DNA of 64,000 nucleotides from Notamacropus eugenii (lineage: Eukaryota > Chordata > Mammalia > Diprotodontia > Macropodidae). Below the pieces are notes generated by a model, which did not search any database, was not told the origin of the DNA, and saw nothing but the letters and a program-made list of their open reading frames with translations. Positions within the stretch are counted from its first letter, which is position 1. Every line of letters starts with the position of its first letter. This document shows, piece after piece, positions 55,611 through 64,000 of this stretch. The position numbers and the translations under genes were made by a program. The stretch lies in assembly GCF_028372415.1 (NCBI RefSeq), contig NC_092874.1:54721865-54785864 (forward strand), written 5' to 3'.

Positions 55611-56514
55611 GTTAGTTTTCCGTTTTTATCTGTTTAAAACCGATCGCCCGGTTGTGCTTGTTGCGTAACTTACTGGGGTGCCGCCACCCCCTCCAGAGAA
55701 AGCACTAATGCAATTTCTTTGCAAACATTCTTTTTACAGCCATCTCTAGCTTCGTAGCTTTAATCCTGCATTGTTTTCTCTCTTTTAATTTAATTTAGTT
55801 TTTCCTTTAACAAACACTTTTTTTCTCTCCCACGTTGAAAGAAGTAAAAGGAAAACACTACTCTTGTAACAGATACGAAAAGGAAAGCAAAACCGTTTCC
55901 CCCGTGGGCCAGATCCAGTAAAAATGGCCCAATTTTCTGTCTCGAGGCCATCACTTGCCTGCTTCCTTCTCAGTCTGACCCTTGTATTTATCCGAATGCT
56001 TGAGTATTTCTTTGTTATTTTCTTTTCTATCTTACCTTCACTGTAATAGCTTTTTTCTCTTAAAATGGATCGAGTAAAGTATTTTTTTAAAAGTCCATGT
56101 TTCTCTATGCCCTCTAAGAATCATGCCTATTAAAAAAAAAAAAAAGGCTTGAGAGATCCAAGTATTTTCCATTCTCAGAAACTGGAAGAAACCTCTTACT
56201 CATTTATTTTGGCTTAGGTCAAAACTGAGCTCATGTCTGTGGCTGGAAACAAAACCCATCTCTTAAGTGTGTTGGAAGGTTTGTCAGCTGTGCAGATGTT
56301 TTGGAGAAAAGCTGAAAGTTATTTTGAAAGGTTAGGGAGTCATTGAGCTGAATATACTGTGACTCCTGCTTGTAGAGCTTGTCAGAGACTGATTTTAGTA
56401 GTTCACGACTTCTTCTGTGTGGGTGCCTCTCCCACCAATGTAGAAATCATAAGCCCTTCACTCCTTTGGGGTAGTGGATTTAAAGTGGGAATCTTTAGGG
56501 AATCATCATTACAA

Positions 56515-56650
56515 CCCCACCTTGTATACATGAGGAAACTGAGGCCCAAAGGAGTTACGACTTACTCAAGGCCCCAAGTACTAGAGTGGAATTTGAATCC
56601 AGAACATCCAACCAGAAGGCTAGTGTTCTCACTACTGTGCAGCACCACTT
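56515..56650 (-). mobile_element. MIR-type SINE, antisense, in SRI intron 2
   Basis: TACATGAGGAAACTGAGGCC, GGAATTTGAATCCAGAACAT. Confidence 0.8.
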
Positions 56651-56754
56651 CCATCTTACCATAAATAACCCTTAGCCTGCTTTTCTCCAGGAACTTTGCA
56701 GGACCAAGGGCCATTTGTGGGGTTTTTTTCTTTTTTATGGGTTACCGAGAGGCC

Positions 56755-56910
56755 CCTGTGCCAGAGTGGTTAGAGATATCTCCTTCTGGCTAGGAAGATT
56801 AGAATTCTGGTCTTACCTCTGACATATACGGGCTCTGTGGCCCTGGGCAGGTCACTTAACTTCTCAGGGTTCTAAGCAGCTCTCTAAGAGGATAAATTTC
56901 AGTCAAAAGA
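56755..56910 (+). mobile_element. MIR-type SINE in SRI intron 2
   Basis: TGCCAGAGTGGTTAGAGATA, CTCTGTGGCCCTGGGCAGGT. Confidence 0.72.
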
Positions 56911-57319
56911 GTTCTTCTCTTGGGTCTTCCCCATACCAGTGGAATCTTAGTTTCCGTATCTGTTCTCTGGGTCACTGTGGCCTGAAGCAAAGTTCATCCT
57001 CCAGGAGCCAAGCTCTAGAAAATGCTTTAGATGCCATAGATAGGAATTTTAGCAGGAGTTCTAATAGAAAAACCAAGCCTGGAATAGGTACAGTTAAATG
57101 AATTCAAAACTGACCATTCCCAAGAACGTGAATGAAGGCCCCCACACCCCTTTCCTTTGAGTGTTGACAGCAGTTCCTGAGGCTATGCTGCCTTCACTTT
57201 GTTTAGACTTACCTCTATCTGTGCTGAATCTCTGCAGTAGAGCATTAGCTCTTTTTCCTTTGTGTCACAAGTACTTGGCACAGTTCTTTGTACATAACAA
57301 GCACTTCATAAATTTACCT

Positions 57320-57500
57320 TGAAATTTATTAACATAGCCCTTTAAATTAGCCTGAGGTGGATAAAGTAAGTTCTTATCCCCATTTTAAAACTGAGGCTGA
57401 GAAATTAGATGAGTTGCCCAGAGTCACAAAACTTTGAAGACTTTGAGGCACTATTTAATCTCAGGCTTTCCTGACTTCAAGTCCAATACTCAGTCTGCTA
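57320..57500 (-). mobile_element. MIR-type SINE, antisense, in SRI intron 2
   Basis: TTATCCCCATTTTAAAACTG, ATGAGTTGCCCAGAGTCACA, CCTGACTTCAAGTCCAATAC. Confidence 0.75.
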
Positions 57501-57512
57501 GCTCACAAGCTC

Positions 57513-58285
57513 ATCAGATTTTTGGATGACATGAACCTCAGAAAGACGGCTGGCTCGTTTAATGGCATTATTAAGATATGGAAGGATTTCATCATACTAA
57601 TAAAACCTAATCTAATCAGGTGAAATTTAGTAGGAATAATGGGAAAATTTCCACTTAGGTTCATTGAATTACAGGATGGAGGAGATTGGTTTGGCTCAAC
57701 AGCTGATCCTGTAGAAAAGATGTAGGAGTTTTCAGTGGCTGTAAGTTTGATGTGAGTCAGAAACGTGACGTGGCTTCCAGAAACATGAATAATACAATTT
57801 TAGGCTTCATTAATGGAAACCTGGTTTTTCCCAGCAAGGCACCTAATATCTCCATTGTATTCTGCTCTGGTCAGCCCCAGTGTGCAATCTTGTGTTCAGA
57901 TTGTTTTAGGAGGGACTTGGATGACCTGGTGTGTTTTCAAAGGAGGATGACTAAATTTTTATCTGTCATCTGAGGAACTATGGAATAACTCAGGATATTT
58001 AGCCTAAAAGGGGAAAAAAACCCAGCAGGTGACACATGAGGCTGCCTTCCAAATGTTTTCCACGTTGTATGTGATGGAGGAATGACTTATTTTGTGCTGA
58101 CTCTGAGGACAGAATTATAACCTATGGTAGCAGAAATGAGGAGGTAGTAGATTTTGACCCAGTATAAGAAGGAAGGACTCCCCAGTCCAGCAATCCAAAA
58201 TTGGAAGGTGCTCAGCTTGAAGGGAGTGAGTTCCCTGTCATTGAATTGTCATTCAAGTAGAGATTGGAAGATCAGTTTGGGGCAG
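57513..58285 (+). mobile_element. L3 (CR1-clade) LINE, ORF2 end and 3' UTR
   Basis: The longest L3 piece in the window. It begins near TTTTTGGATGACATGAACC and keeps CTTAGGTTCATTGAATTACA, TGAGTCAGAAACGTGACGTG, CTGCTCTGGTCAGCCCCAGT, TTTAGCCTAAAAGGGG and GTGAGTTCCCTGTCATTG, in the order of the L3 C-terminal coding region and 3' UTR. The reading frame is broken. Confidence 0.8.
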
Positions 58286-58304
58286 TTTAAATTAGGGAAG
58301 GGGG

Positions 58305-58533
58305 AAGGGAATAAACATTTATCAATTGCTTATGATGTACCAGACACTGTACGTAGTAAGCATTCTACAGATGTTAGCTCATTTGATCCTCAAAACAACC
58401 CTATGAGATAGGTATTGTTGTAATCCCCATTTTCTAGTTAAGGAATTGAGGCAGACCAAAGTTCAAAGGCTTGCCCAAGGTCGCACACCCAGGAGGAGTT
58501 TGAAGCAGGATTTGAACTCAGGTTGTCCTGACC
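58305..58533 (-). mobile_element. MIR-type SINE, antisense, in SRI intron 2
   Basis: ATTGCTTATGATGTACCAGA, CCTATGAGATAGGTATTGTT, GCTTGCCCAAGGTCGCACAC. Confidence 0.88.
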
Positions 58534-58745
58534 TTGCTAGGTGGCACAGTGCATAGAGCCCCAGCCCTGGAGTCAGCAAGACTCATCTTCCTGAGTTAAA
58601 ATGTGCCCTCAGACACTTCTTGGCTGTGTGACCCTGGGCAAGTCACTTAAGCCTGTATGCCTGAGTTTCCTCATCTGTAAAATGAGCTGGAGTATCTTTG
58701 CCAAGAAAACCTATGATGGGATACAGAGTCAGGCAGAACTGAACC
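58534..58745 (+). mobile_element. MAR1-type SINE in SRI intron 2
   Basis: TTGCTAGGTGGCACAGTGCA, TTGGCTGTGTGACCCTGGGC, GAGTATCTTTGCCAAGAAAA. It has a short deletion in the GGCAAACCACTCC block. Confidence 0.9.
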
Positions 58746-59849
58746 CCAGGCTTAGTGCTGTCTCCACCACTTTGCTACTACCTAAAGGAACTCCAGGGTC
58801 CTTTCAGCCTTTGGCATCTATATGCTACTGAGATTTTTGGCCAAAATCCAAGTACAAAGAAGGTGAGAGTCCCAGGGGTTAGAAATAGCTGACTTTGAGG
58901 TGGTGGCCCTGGCACTGGTCTAGTCTGTTATTATTTTGTGAATAGGGCCACAGCAAGGTATTAGGCTGTCATGCCTGTGCCTTTTTAGTTTTGTTTTTTA
59001 CTCAAGCACAGAAGTAACACATTATGCTAAATATGTAGGGAGATGTCTAGGTGAAATGTTTAAAATAACACACGTAAAATAGACCGTCTGAGAGATGGGA
59101 TGGAAAATGGAGTTGCAAGAAGGATGAGCCCCACTGAGCATCTACTTAATCCACCAATGATAAGTATCTGAAACCCCAAGCTAAGGTAAACTTAAAACAA
59201 GAGTATTTTTAGATGGCCTGTTATCTAGCCCTGTAAGTAACTCCAGCCTGCTTACCTTTCAGCCCCCTTGGCCTCACCACCATCGTGGCTCTTCATTTTT
59301 AACTTCTTGCACCTGGTAACAGGACTAGTCTTTTGTACATCTGCCTTTGACACTGTTAGGTGGTAAAGACCTTTAAATTCAGGTGAGGTTGAAAAAACAG
59401 TAAGAATGTTTAATGTGCAGCTCTTATTTGTTTATTCTCCTACCAGTAAACAGGTAGCAGCTAACTATTTGGCAGCTAATTGGAAAGTATTAAAGAAATG
59501 ATTTGCCAAATTCTATAAAAAAGAAAATTAAACTGTTTTGCCCCACTTGGATAAAGCACTTTGTTTATTTACTAAGACCATTTGGTCTTTTCTAAGCAGT
59601 AGGATGAGGTAAAAAGATTTCTGATCATCAGTTGCATAAATCATTTATGTCAAAAACACTTGACTTTGGCGGCTTTTCCCAGCAAAAGCAACTGTAGTGA
59701 GAGCATTAGTGATTAAGGCCTTGATACACTTACTTATTTCATGCATATCAGATATCACTGGGAGGTGTTGGATTGTAATAGAAGCTTATGTGCATGAAAA
59801 TATTAGTATCAAATCAAATTAAGGAATTTATTGAAAATTATTCAGTGGT

Positions 59850-60010
59850 TATAGGATCTTTAATATGGAGTACAACAGAACCTCAAAAGCTATCCGGTTC
59901 AAACTTCTCGTTTTGCAGAGGAAGAAAGAGTGAGGCCCTGAGAGGGTTATTGACTCGCTCGATATCAGCTAGGTAGTAAGGTGAAAGGCAGGATTTGAAC
60001 CCAGGTAGGT
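59850..60010 (-). mobile_element. MIR-type SINE, antisense, in SRI intron 2
   Basis: TTTTGCAGAGGAAGAAAGAG, AAGGCAGGATTTGAACCCAG. Confidence 0.75.
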
Positions 60011-60469
60011 ACTTGAAATACTAAAATTTAGATGAAAATATTCTTTGTGTAGTAATCTTTTTTTTTAATCAACATAACACAGTTATAGTCAAACAGTCTA
60101 AAATTGAATGCAGGCTTAATTTTGAAGATAAAGTAGATTTTGTGTGTATGTCATTTTTAATTGAGACTAACTATTAGTGATCACTCTGTGATCTGGTAAT
60201 GTTATAAAAAGTTCATTTAATGCTTTGTTTTCTTCAGGATAAAAATATATATGGTTTCCAATTAAATTAACAAATTAAAGGGGAATACTAATATATAACT
60301 CTCCAAGTATAATTGTTTTTTAAAGTGATCTGCCCTTTTGTCAGAATTCTAATTCAGAATGTAGAAATTGGGGTTGAAGTCTTCTGTAGGTATGACACTA
60401 TATTTAAACAGTCCTTTAATAGTTCTTTTCTGTGAAAATCAGACTGAAATTTAATGGAAGGTTCCTAAG

Positions 60470-60648
60470 GACCTATTAGTCACCAAATCACAGTATTTGA
60501 GTTTAGAGAACTAGTCCAACTTGCTCATTTTACACAGATTCTGGCTCACCCAAAGTCACTTAGCTGCTCAGGAGCCAAGCTGGATTGAGCCTGTAGTTCT
60601 TCTGACTCCTCAAATTCCTGGGTTCTTTCTACCACACCCTACTTCCTC
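60470..60648 (-). mobile_element. MIR-type SINE, antisense, in SRI intron 2
   Basis: AGTCCAACTTGCTCATTTTA, CACCCAAAGTCACTTAGCTG, TTCTTCTGACTCCTCAAATT. Confidence 0.7.
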
Positions 60649-61169
60649 TCATCCAGTCGCTTTTTTTCTCAGTTCTCGTTATCCTTGGCCTCACTATAGC
60701 ATTTGACACTGAGTTCTTAGAAATGTTGCTTGGCTTCGTCTCTGTGATACTGTGCTATCTCTTGGGTAAACTAGAGCAGGGAGGGAGGGGTTTGTACTCA
60801 TCAGACTCTCAGCTATCAGGCTCTCAAGCTTTTCAGGGGAGCCATACGGTCTCTAGTCACTTTCCACTAGAAATCAGAAGGGATGGAGATGCAACCACCT
60901 GTCTACTGTCCATTCATAGAAGGGTTGGAGAGCCCTGTGTTCCCGACAGTATTGCACCCCCTCTTAATCACTGTACTCTGTAGAAGTGAAAGGGGCTCAA
61001 GGAAACATCCTGTGCACACACTCCCTGCCACGACCTTTAGGAACATGGATGGTGACCCTTTGCTTTGCTAGGTTCCTCTTGTTGAGCAGCACAGAGAACA
61101 GAATGCTGGAAGTGAAACAAGAAGGAAATTATGGTTGTCCTACTTCCTGTTTTTGTTTTTTTCCAAAAG

Positions 61170-61239
61170 GATGGGCAGATAGATGCTGATGAGCTGCAGA
61201 GATGTCTGACCCAGTCGGGCATTGCTGGAGGATACAAAC
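61170..61239 (+). CDS. SRI: Sorcin exon 3 (EF-hand 1)
   Basis: Seventy bases: 23 codons reading [17 protein letters not shown] then IAGGYK, plus the first base of a split codon (phase 1). DGQIDADEL is the acidic calcium-binding loop of EF-hand 1 in the penta-EF-hand family, and the run is identical to my recollection of human sorcin. The acceptor is TTTTTTTCCAAAAG and the donor is GTAAGT (61,240). EF-hands 2 to 5 are encoded beyond the window. Confidence 0.96.
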
Positions 61240-61689
61240 GTAAGTCAATAATTAGAGCGCTCTCACTATACTGTATTTTGTCTGTTAGCTGTGTGTAAAA
61301 CAGTTACAAAAGCTGAGGCCTTCTGTTCTGGTCAGCAGTGTTTAGGAGTCTTAACAGCTCCACGGAGCTGCTGCTCGTTGCTCACATTTACAATTTCATT
61401 TGAATCCTTTTCTATAATTCACTTCCATGCCTCCTCCTGGAGGGGCTCTTTACTGTGTTTGGTGAGGTGCCTCTTCTCCCCTTCAAAAGCAATCAGCATG
61501 GCTTGCAGTCCACCTTACAGGTTACAGAAAGGTAATTACCAAGCCAGAAGTTAGGGAACACTTTATGTGTGTCCCATTCAGTTGATCACTAGCATGGTTT
61601 TTACTAACTATAATCATTGGCTGTTATGTTTTTAATTTTTTAATTGAAGGTATGGGGATCAGGAAAAAAATGGCATTTATTAAGCATTG

Positions 61690-61858
61690 CTCTCATGTTC
61701 ATGTGAAAGGGTACTGGATTTGGAGTCCCAGGACTTGGATTCAGATCCCACCAACAAGTCACCCAACCTCTATAGGTCTCAGTTTCCTTGTCTGTAAATG
61801 AGAGGATGGACTAGATGACTTCTAAGATTCCTTCCAGCTTTAAATATGTGATCCCTTG
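61690..61858 (+). mobile_element. Ther1/MIR-type SINE in SRI intron 3
   Basis: GGGTACTGGATTTGGAGTCC, GGTCTCAGTTTCCTTGTCTG, AGATTCCTTCCAGCTTTAAA. Confidence 0.85.
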
Positions 61859-61904
61859 ATCACCTTTTTCATAGTGACACTCTCTAGACTTAGTTCTGAG
61901 AGAA

Positions 61905-62075
61905 CTCTTGTCTAGTGGATAGATTGTTGGGCTTGAGGTCAGAAAGACCTGAATTCAGATACTGCCACACTCTTTATTGACCAGAGTGTCATTTAACCTC
62001 TCTCAGTCTTAGCTTCCTCATCCATAAAATTAGGGAATTGAGCTTTGTGATCTCTGAGGTCTCATTTCTAAGTCA
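61905..62075 (+). mobile_element. Ther1/MIR-type SINE in SRI intron 3
   Basis: CTAGTGGATAGATTGTTGGG, GGTCAGAAAGACCTGAATTC, CTTCCTCATCCATAAAATTA. Confidence 0.82.
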
Positions 62076-62584
62076 TTAATCCTAAACTGGCTCTCAGATG
62101 ACAGACAGAGAGTTCTTTGCTAGGCCTATTTAAAAAAAAAAAAGACGACCTTAGCAAAAGATTATTTTTCTGGTCAAAGTTCTAAGCATTAATCTGCATC
62201 TCTGTCCATGTGATTTTCTTTTGGGGATGAATTAGGTCATTTTAGCCTTAGATGCAGCTGGAGATTTTCTCTAAAAACTGTTTTTTCTTTCTGTTGTGAC
62301 AGATCCATCCTTGGAGTGGGGCAGGGTTGTATCTTCATCTGTGAATATTTGCGTACCCATTGGACAGATTAATACCTCAGTCCGTGTGTGAGAACTTACC
62401 TTTGTTCTGAAGAACTCAGTGTTTCAGACTCAGGGCGTTGGTTATCTTTATCATCTTGAAGGTCCAATAAACTTGTCTCAGCTGTATAGGTAGAGAAACT
62501 AGAGCCACAGAAGCCAAGAAAACAAGTAATTAATGGCCCTTTCATGTTTGTCTCTTCATTATTGCTTTTGCTTTCCCTCTACCA

Positions 62585-62945
62585 GTCAACAAGCATTTAT
62601 TAAATGCCTAGAGTTTACATTCAGTCTAGGTAGTTGTGTATACATAGAAGTATCTTCAAAATATATAAAAATAAATACAAGGTTTGCAGGAAGGTTGACA
62701 GTTGAATAGCAAGCGAGTAGGGGAGATCAGGACAGGCTCTAAGCAGAAGATTTTGTATGAGCAGCTCTTTGAAGGATTCTACAGGTTAAGTGGGGGAGGG
62801 AAGAGTAGATTCCATGCATGGGGACAGGCTGGACATGGAAAGTGATATGTGAGGACCAGCCAGACCCATTTGTCCAAGCTGGAGGGCACACGAGGGTGTG
62901 TAAGCCTGGTGGGAGGCAGACTAAAGGGCGGTGGATGCCAAGCAA
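62585..62945 (+). repeat. Ancient interspersed repeat fragments
   Basis: GTCAACAAGCATTTATTAAA (62,585) and a block around ATTCCATGCATGGGGACAGG (62,808) belong to the repeat classes noted at 9,485 and 34,521. Confidence 0.5.
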
Positions 62946-63084
62946 TGTGTCCTTGTTACCCTGGTCCTGGGCTCTCCATCACACCCTCCTAGACAATGAC
63001 AGTGGTGTTCTGACAGGTCCTTGTGCCTCAGTTTTACCCTTCCCCCCACTCCACATCTGTCTACACCACTGTCACATTCACTTT

Positions 63085-63304
63085 TCTTCTGTGTAGACTT
63101 GGCCTTTGCCTCTTGTCTGCTCCCAAGGTCTTCCCCTCTTCCTGCTTCCCGATGGGTTAAAACAGTTCAGACTCATTCAAGGCCTTCCACAGTCTGCTAA
63201 CACCCTTCCTTCACACGCTTCTCTGCCAGAACTGCGTTGCCCAGATATACCCTGTGTGTCTTCCCTCTCTGTTTCTGTGCCATTCTCTATGCCTGGAACG
63301 ATGT
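63085..63304 (+). mobile_element. L2 LINE fragment, left half split by a MAR1
   Basis: CATTCAAGGCCTTCCACAGT, TGCCATTCTCTATGCCTGGA. The L2 resumes at about 63,563. Confidence 0.75.
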
Positions 63305-63562
63305 CTTTTTTTATTTTTGTTTTTTAATTTCTTGTTGTCACTCATTTCAGTTGAGTCTTACTCTGTGAACCCCATTGGGGTTTTCTCAGCAAAGATGCTG
63401 GAGTGGCTTGCCACTTCCCTCTCCAGTGTTGTCCCCACTTCACAGATGAGGAACTGAGGCAGAAAGGCAAGAACTTGCTAGTAAGTATTTGAGGCTGGAT
63501 TTGAATCCAAATCTTCCCAAGTCCAGGCCCAGTGCTACATCCACTGCCCCGCCTAACTGGCC
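63305..63562 (-). mobile_element. MAR1-type SINE, antisense, inside L2
   Basis: CTGTGAACCCCATTGGGGTT, CAGCAAAGATGCTGGAGTGG, TTCACAGATGAGGAACTGAG, GGATTTGAATCCAAATCTTC, ending CCACTGCCCCGCCTAACTGG. Confidence 0.92.
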
Positions 63563-63735
63563 CTTTGAATTTTTACCCATCCTTCAGAGCCGGCTTACGT
63601 GGCATCTCCTTCCCTGATTCATTTTATCGTTCTTGGACCTTCACATAGCACTGTTCAGCACCTTTCTAGTATATTCACCATTTTAGTTATCCGTGAATGG
63701 GTATTTCCTTCTTAGGATATTGTAAGTTTCCAGAC
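63563..63735 (+). mobile_element. L2 LINE fragment, right half
   Basis: TTACCCATCCTTCAGAGCCG, GGCATCTCCTTCCCTGATTC: the L2 block that normally follows the left half. Confidence 0.7.
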
Positions 63736-64000
63736 ATCAGAATTAGGTCTTTTCAGATTGCGCACAATTGATAAGCTGCCTCTAGCTTAGCAAGCATCTA
63801 TTGAATGGTACTGAATGTTTAGGGGCTTGTAGGGATATCCTCTGAGCCTTTGTTGAGTGAGTAATAATAGAACTAGAACTGAAGCCTCAGATTTCTGGTT
63901 TTCCATGACACTCTTATTTGTTAAGCATTCTCTTTATTAACTGCTAACTCAGTTACTGTGGGAGATATGTAAATTATTTACACCTTCAAGGTTTTTCCTC

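Larger units (their letters stand above)
53740..55650 (+). promoter_or_regulatory. SRI: CpG island and promoter region of SRI
   Basis: About 1.9 kb of GC-rich, CpG-dense DNA in an otherwise AT-rich window. It covers the 5' flank, exon 1, intron 1 and exon 2 of SRI. No TATA box lies close to the start codon. A GC box GGGCGGGGCC at 54,995-55,004 is 82 bp upstream of the ATG. The island includes a 21-G run (54,123-54,143), a (GGC)n stretch in the presumed 5' UTR (about 55,035-55,053) and a 12-bp inverted repeat (54,768 and 54,982). Long frames on both strands here reflect the base composition. Confidence 0.88.
55611..61169 (+). other. SRI: SRI intron 2
   Basis: A 5.56-kb intron from GTTAGT to the pyrimidine tract and AAAAG at 61,165-61,169. 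The proximal 700 bp is unique. It then holds MIR and MAR1 SINEs, an L2 tail (57,240-57,320) and a long L3 fragment, all entered separately. 58,750-59,845 and 60,020-60,465 have nothing that I recognise. Confidence 0.9.
61240..64000 (+). other. SRI: SRI intron 3 (5' part, runs off the window)
   Basis: Starts GTAAGT and has no further exon in the window. The expected next residues (PFNLETC-like) were not found in any frame. It contains two SINEs near 61.7-62.1 kb, repeat fragments at 62.6-62.9 kb and an L2 split by a MAR1. 61,250-61,690 has nothing that I recognise. Confidence 0.88.

Noticed and set aside
1..64000. CRISPR arrays, bacterial operons, tRNA or rRNA genes
   Set aside because: The window is vertebrate. 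The tRNA-like pieces are SINE heads, and no intact cloverleaf or spacer array was seen.

Overview
The window is a stretch of mammalian, almost certainly marsupial (metatherian), nuclear DNA. It is dominated by interspersed repeats: LINE-1 3' ends, a half-L1 (HAL1), L2, L3/CR1 and RTE remnants, and very many tRNA-derived CORE/MIR-type and MAR1-type SINEs. The SINE vocabulary and the HAL1 element are typical of marsupials. I cannot tell from the sequence which species it is.

Only two protein-coding genes are supported, both on the + strand and both cut by the window. At the left, 1284-1553 is the terminal coding exon of STEAP4 (metalloreductase, last two membrane helices), preceded by its last intron and followed by its 3' UTR. 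At the right, a CpG island (about 53.74-55.65 kb) holds the promoter and first exons of SRI (sorcin, a penta-EF-hand calcium sensor): exon 1 55086-55139, exon 2 55527-55610, exon 3 61170-61239. The window ends in intron 3. STEAP4 followed by SRI in the same orientation is the order I recall for other mammals, which supports both calls. The roughly 50 kb between them has no convincing protein-coding gene; the many short open frames there are by-products of repeats and low-complexity DNA.

Layout. 1-1283 STEAP4 intron with a young L1 3' end; 1284-2.5 kb STEAP4 exon and 3' UTR; 2.5-12.2 kb old L3, L2 and SINE copies with a candidate solo LTR (about 6.3-6.8 kb); 12.2-16.2 kb an L1 3' end split by a nearly complete HAL1 with a perfect 14-bp target duplication; 16.3-17.6 kb an L2 carrying an internal minisatellite; 18-24.5 kb SINEs, simple repeats, a hAT element of MER5A type, and an antisense 7SL-RNA-derived retrocopy inside another DNA transposon; 25.5-33 kb decayed RTE-clade LINE pieces and SINEs; 33.1-34.5 kb a second young L1 3' end stacked on an older one; 37.2-39.9 kb a second, decayed HAL1 in an antisense L1 and an unclassified repetitive stretch; 40-53 kb SINEs, L2 and L3; 52.6-53.7 kb an inverted pair of closely similar SINEs; then the SRI CpG island and introns.

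The most unusual items are the HAL1 with tandem 5' monomers and a nearly open ORF1, the antisense 7SL-derived insertion whose middle is represented twice, the inverted SINE pair beside the SRI CpG island, and a 12-bp inverted repeat plus a 21-G run in the SRI promoter region. I saw no new multi-gene system.
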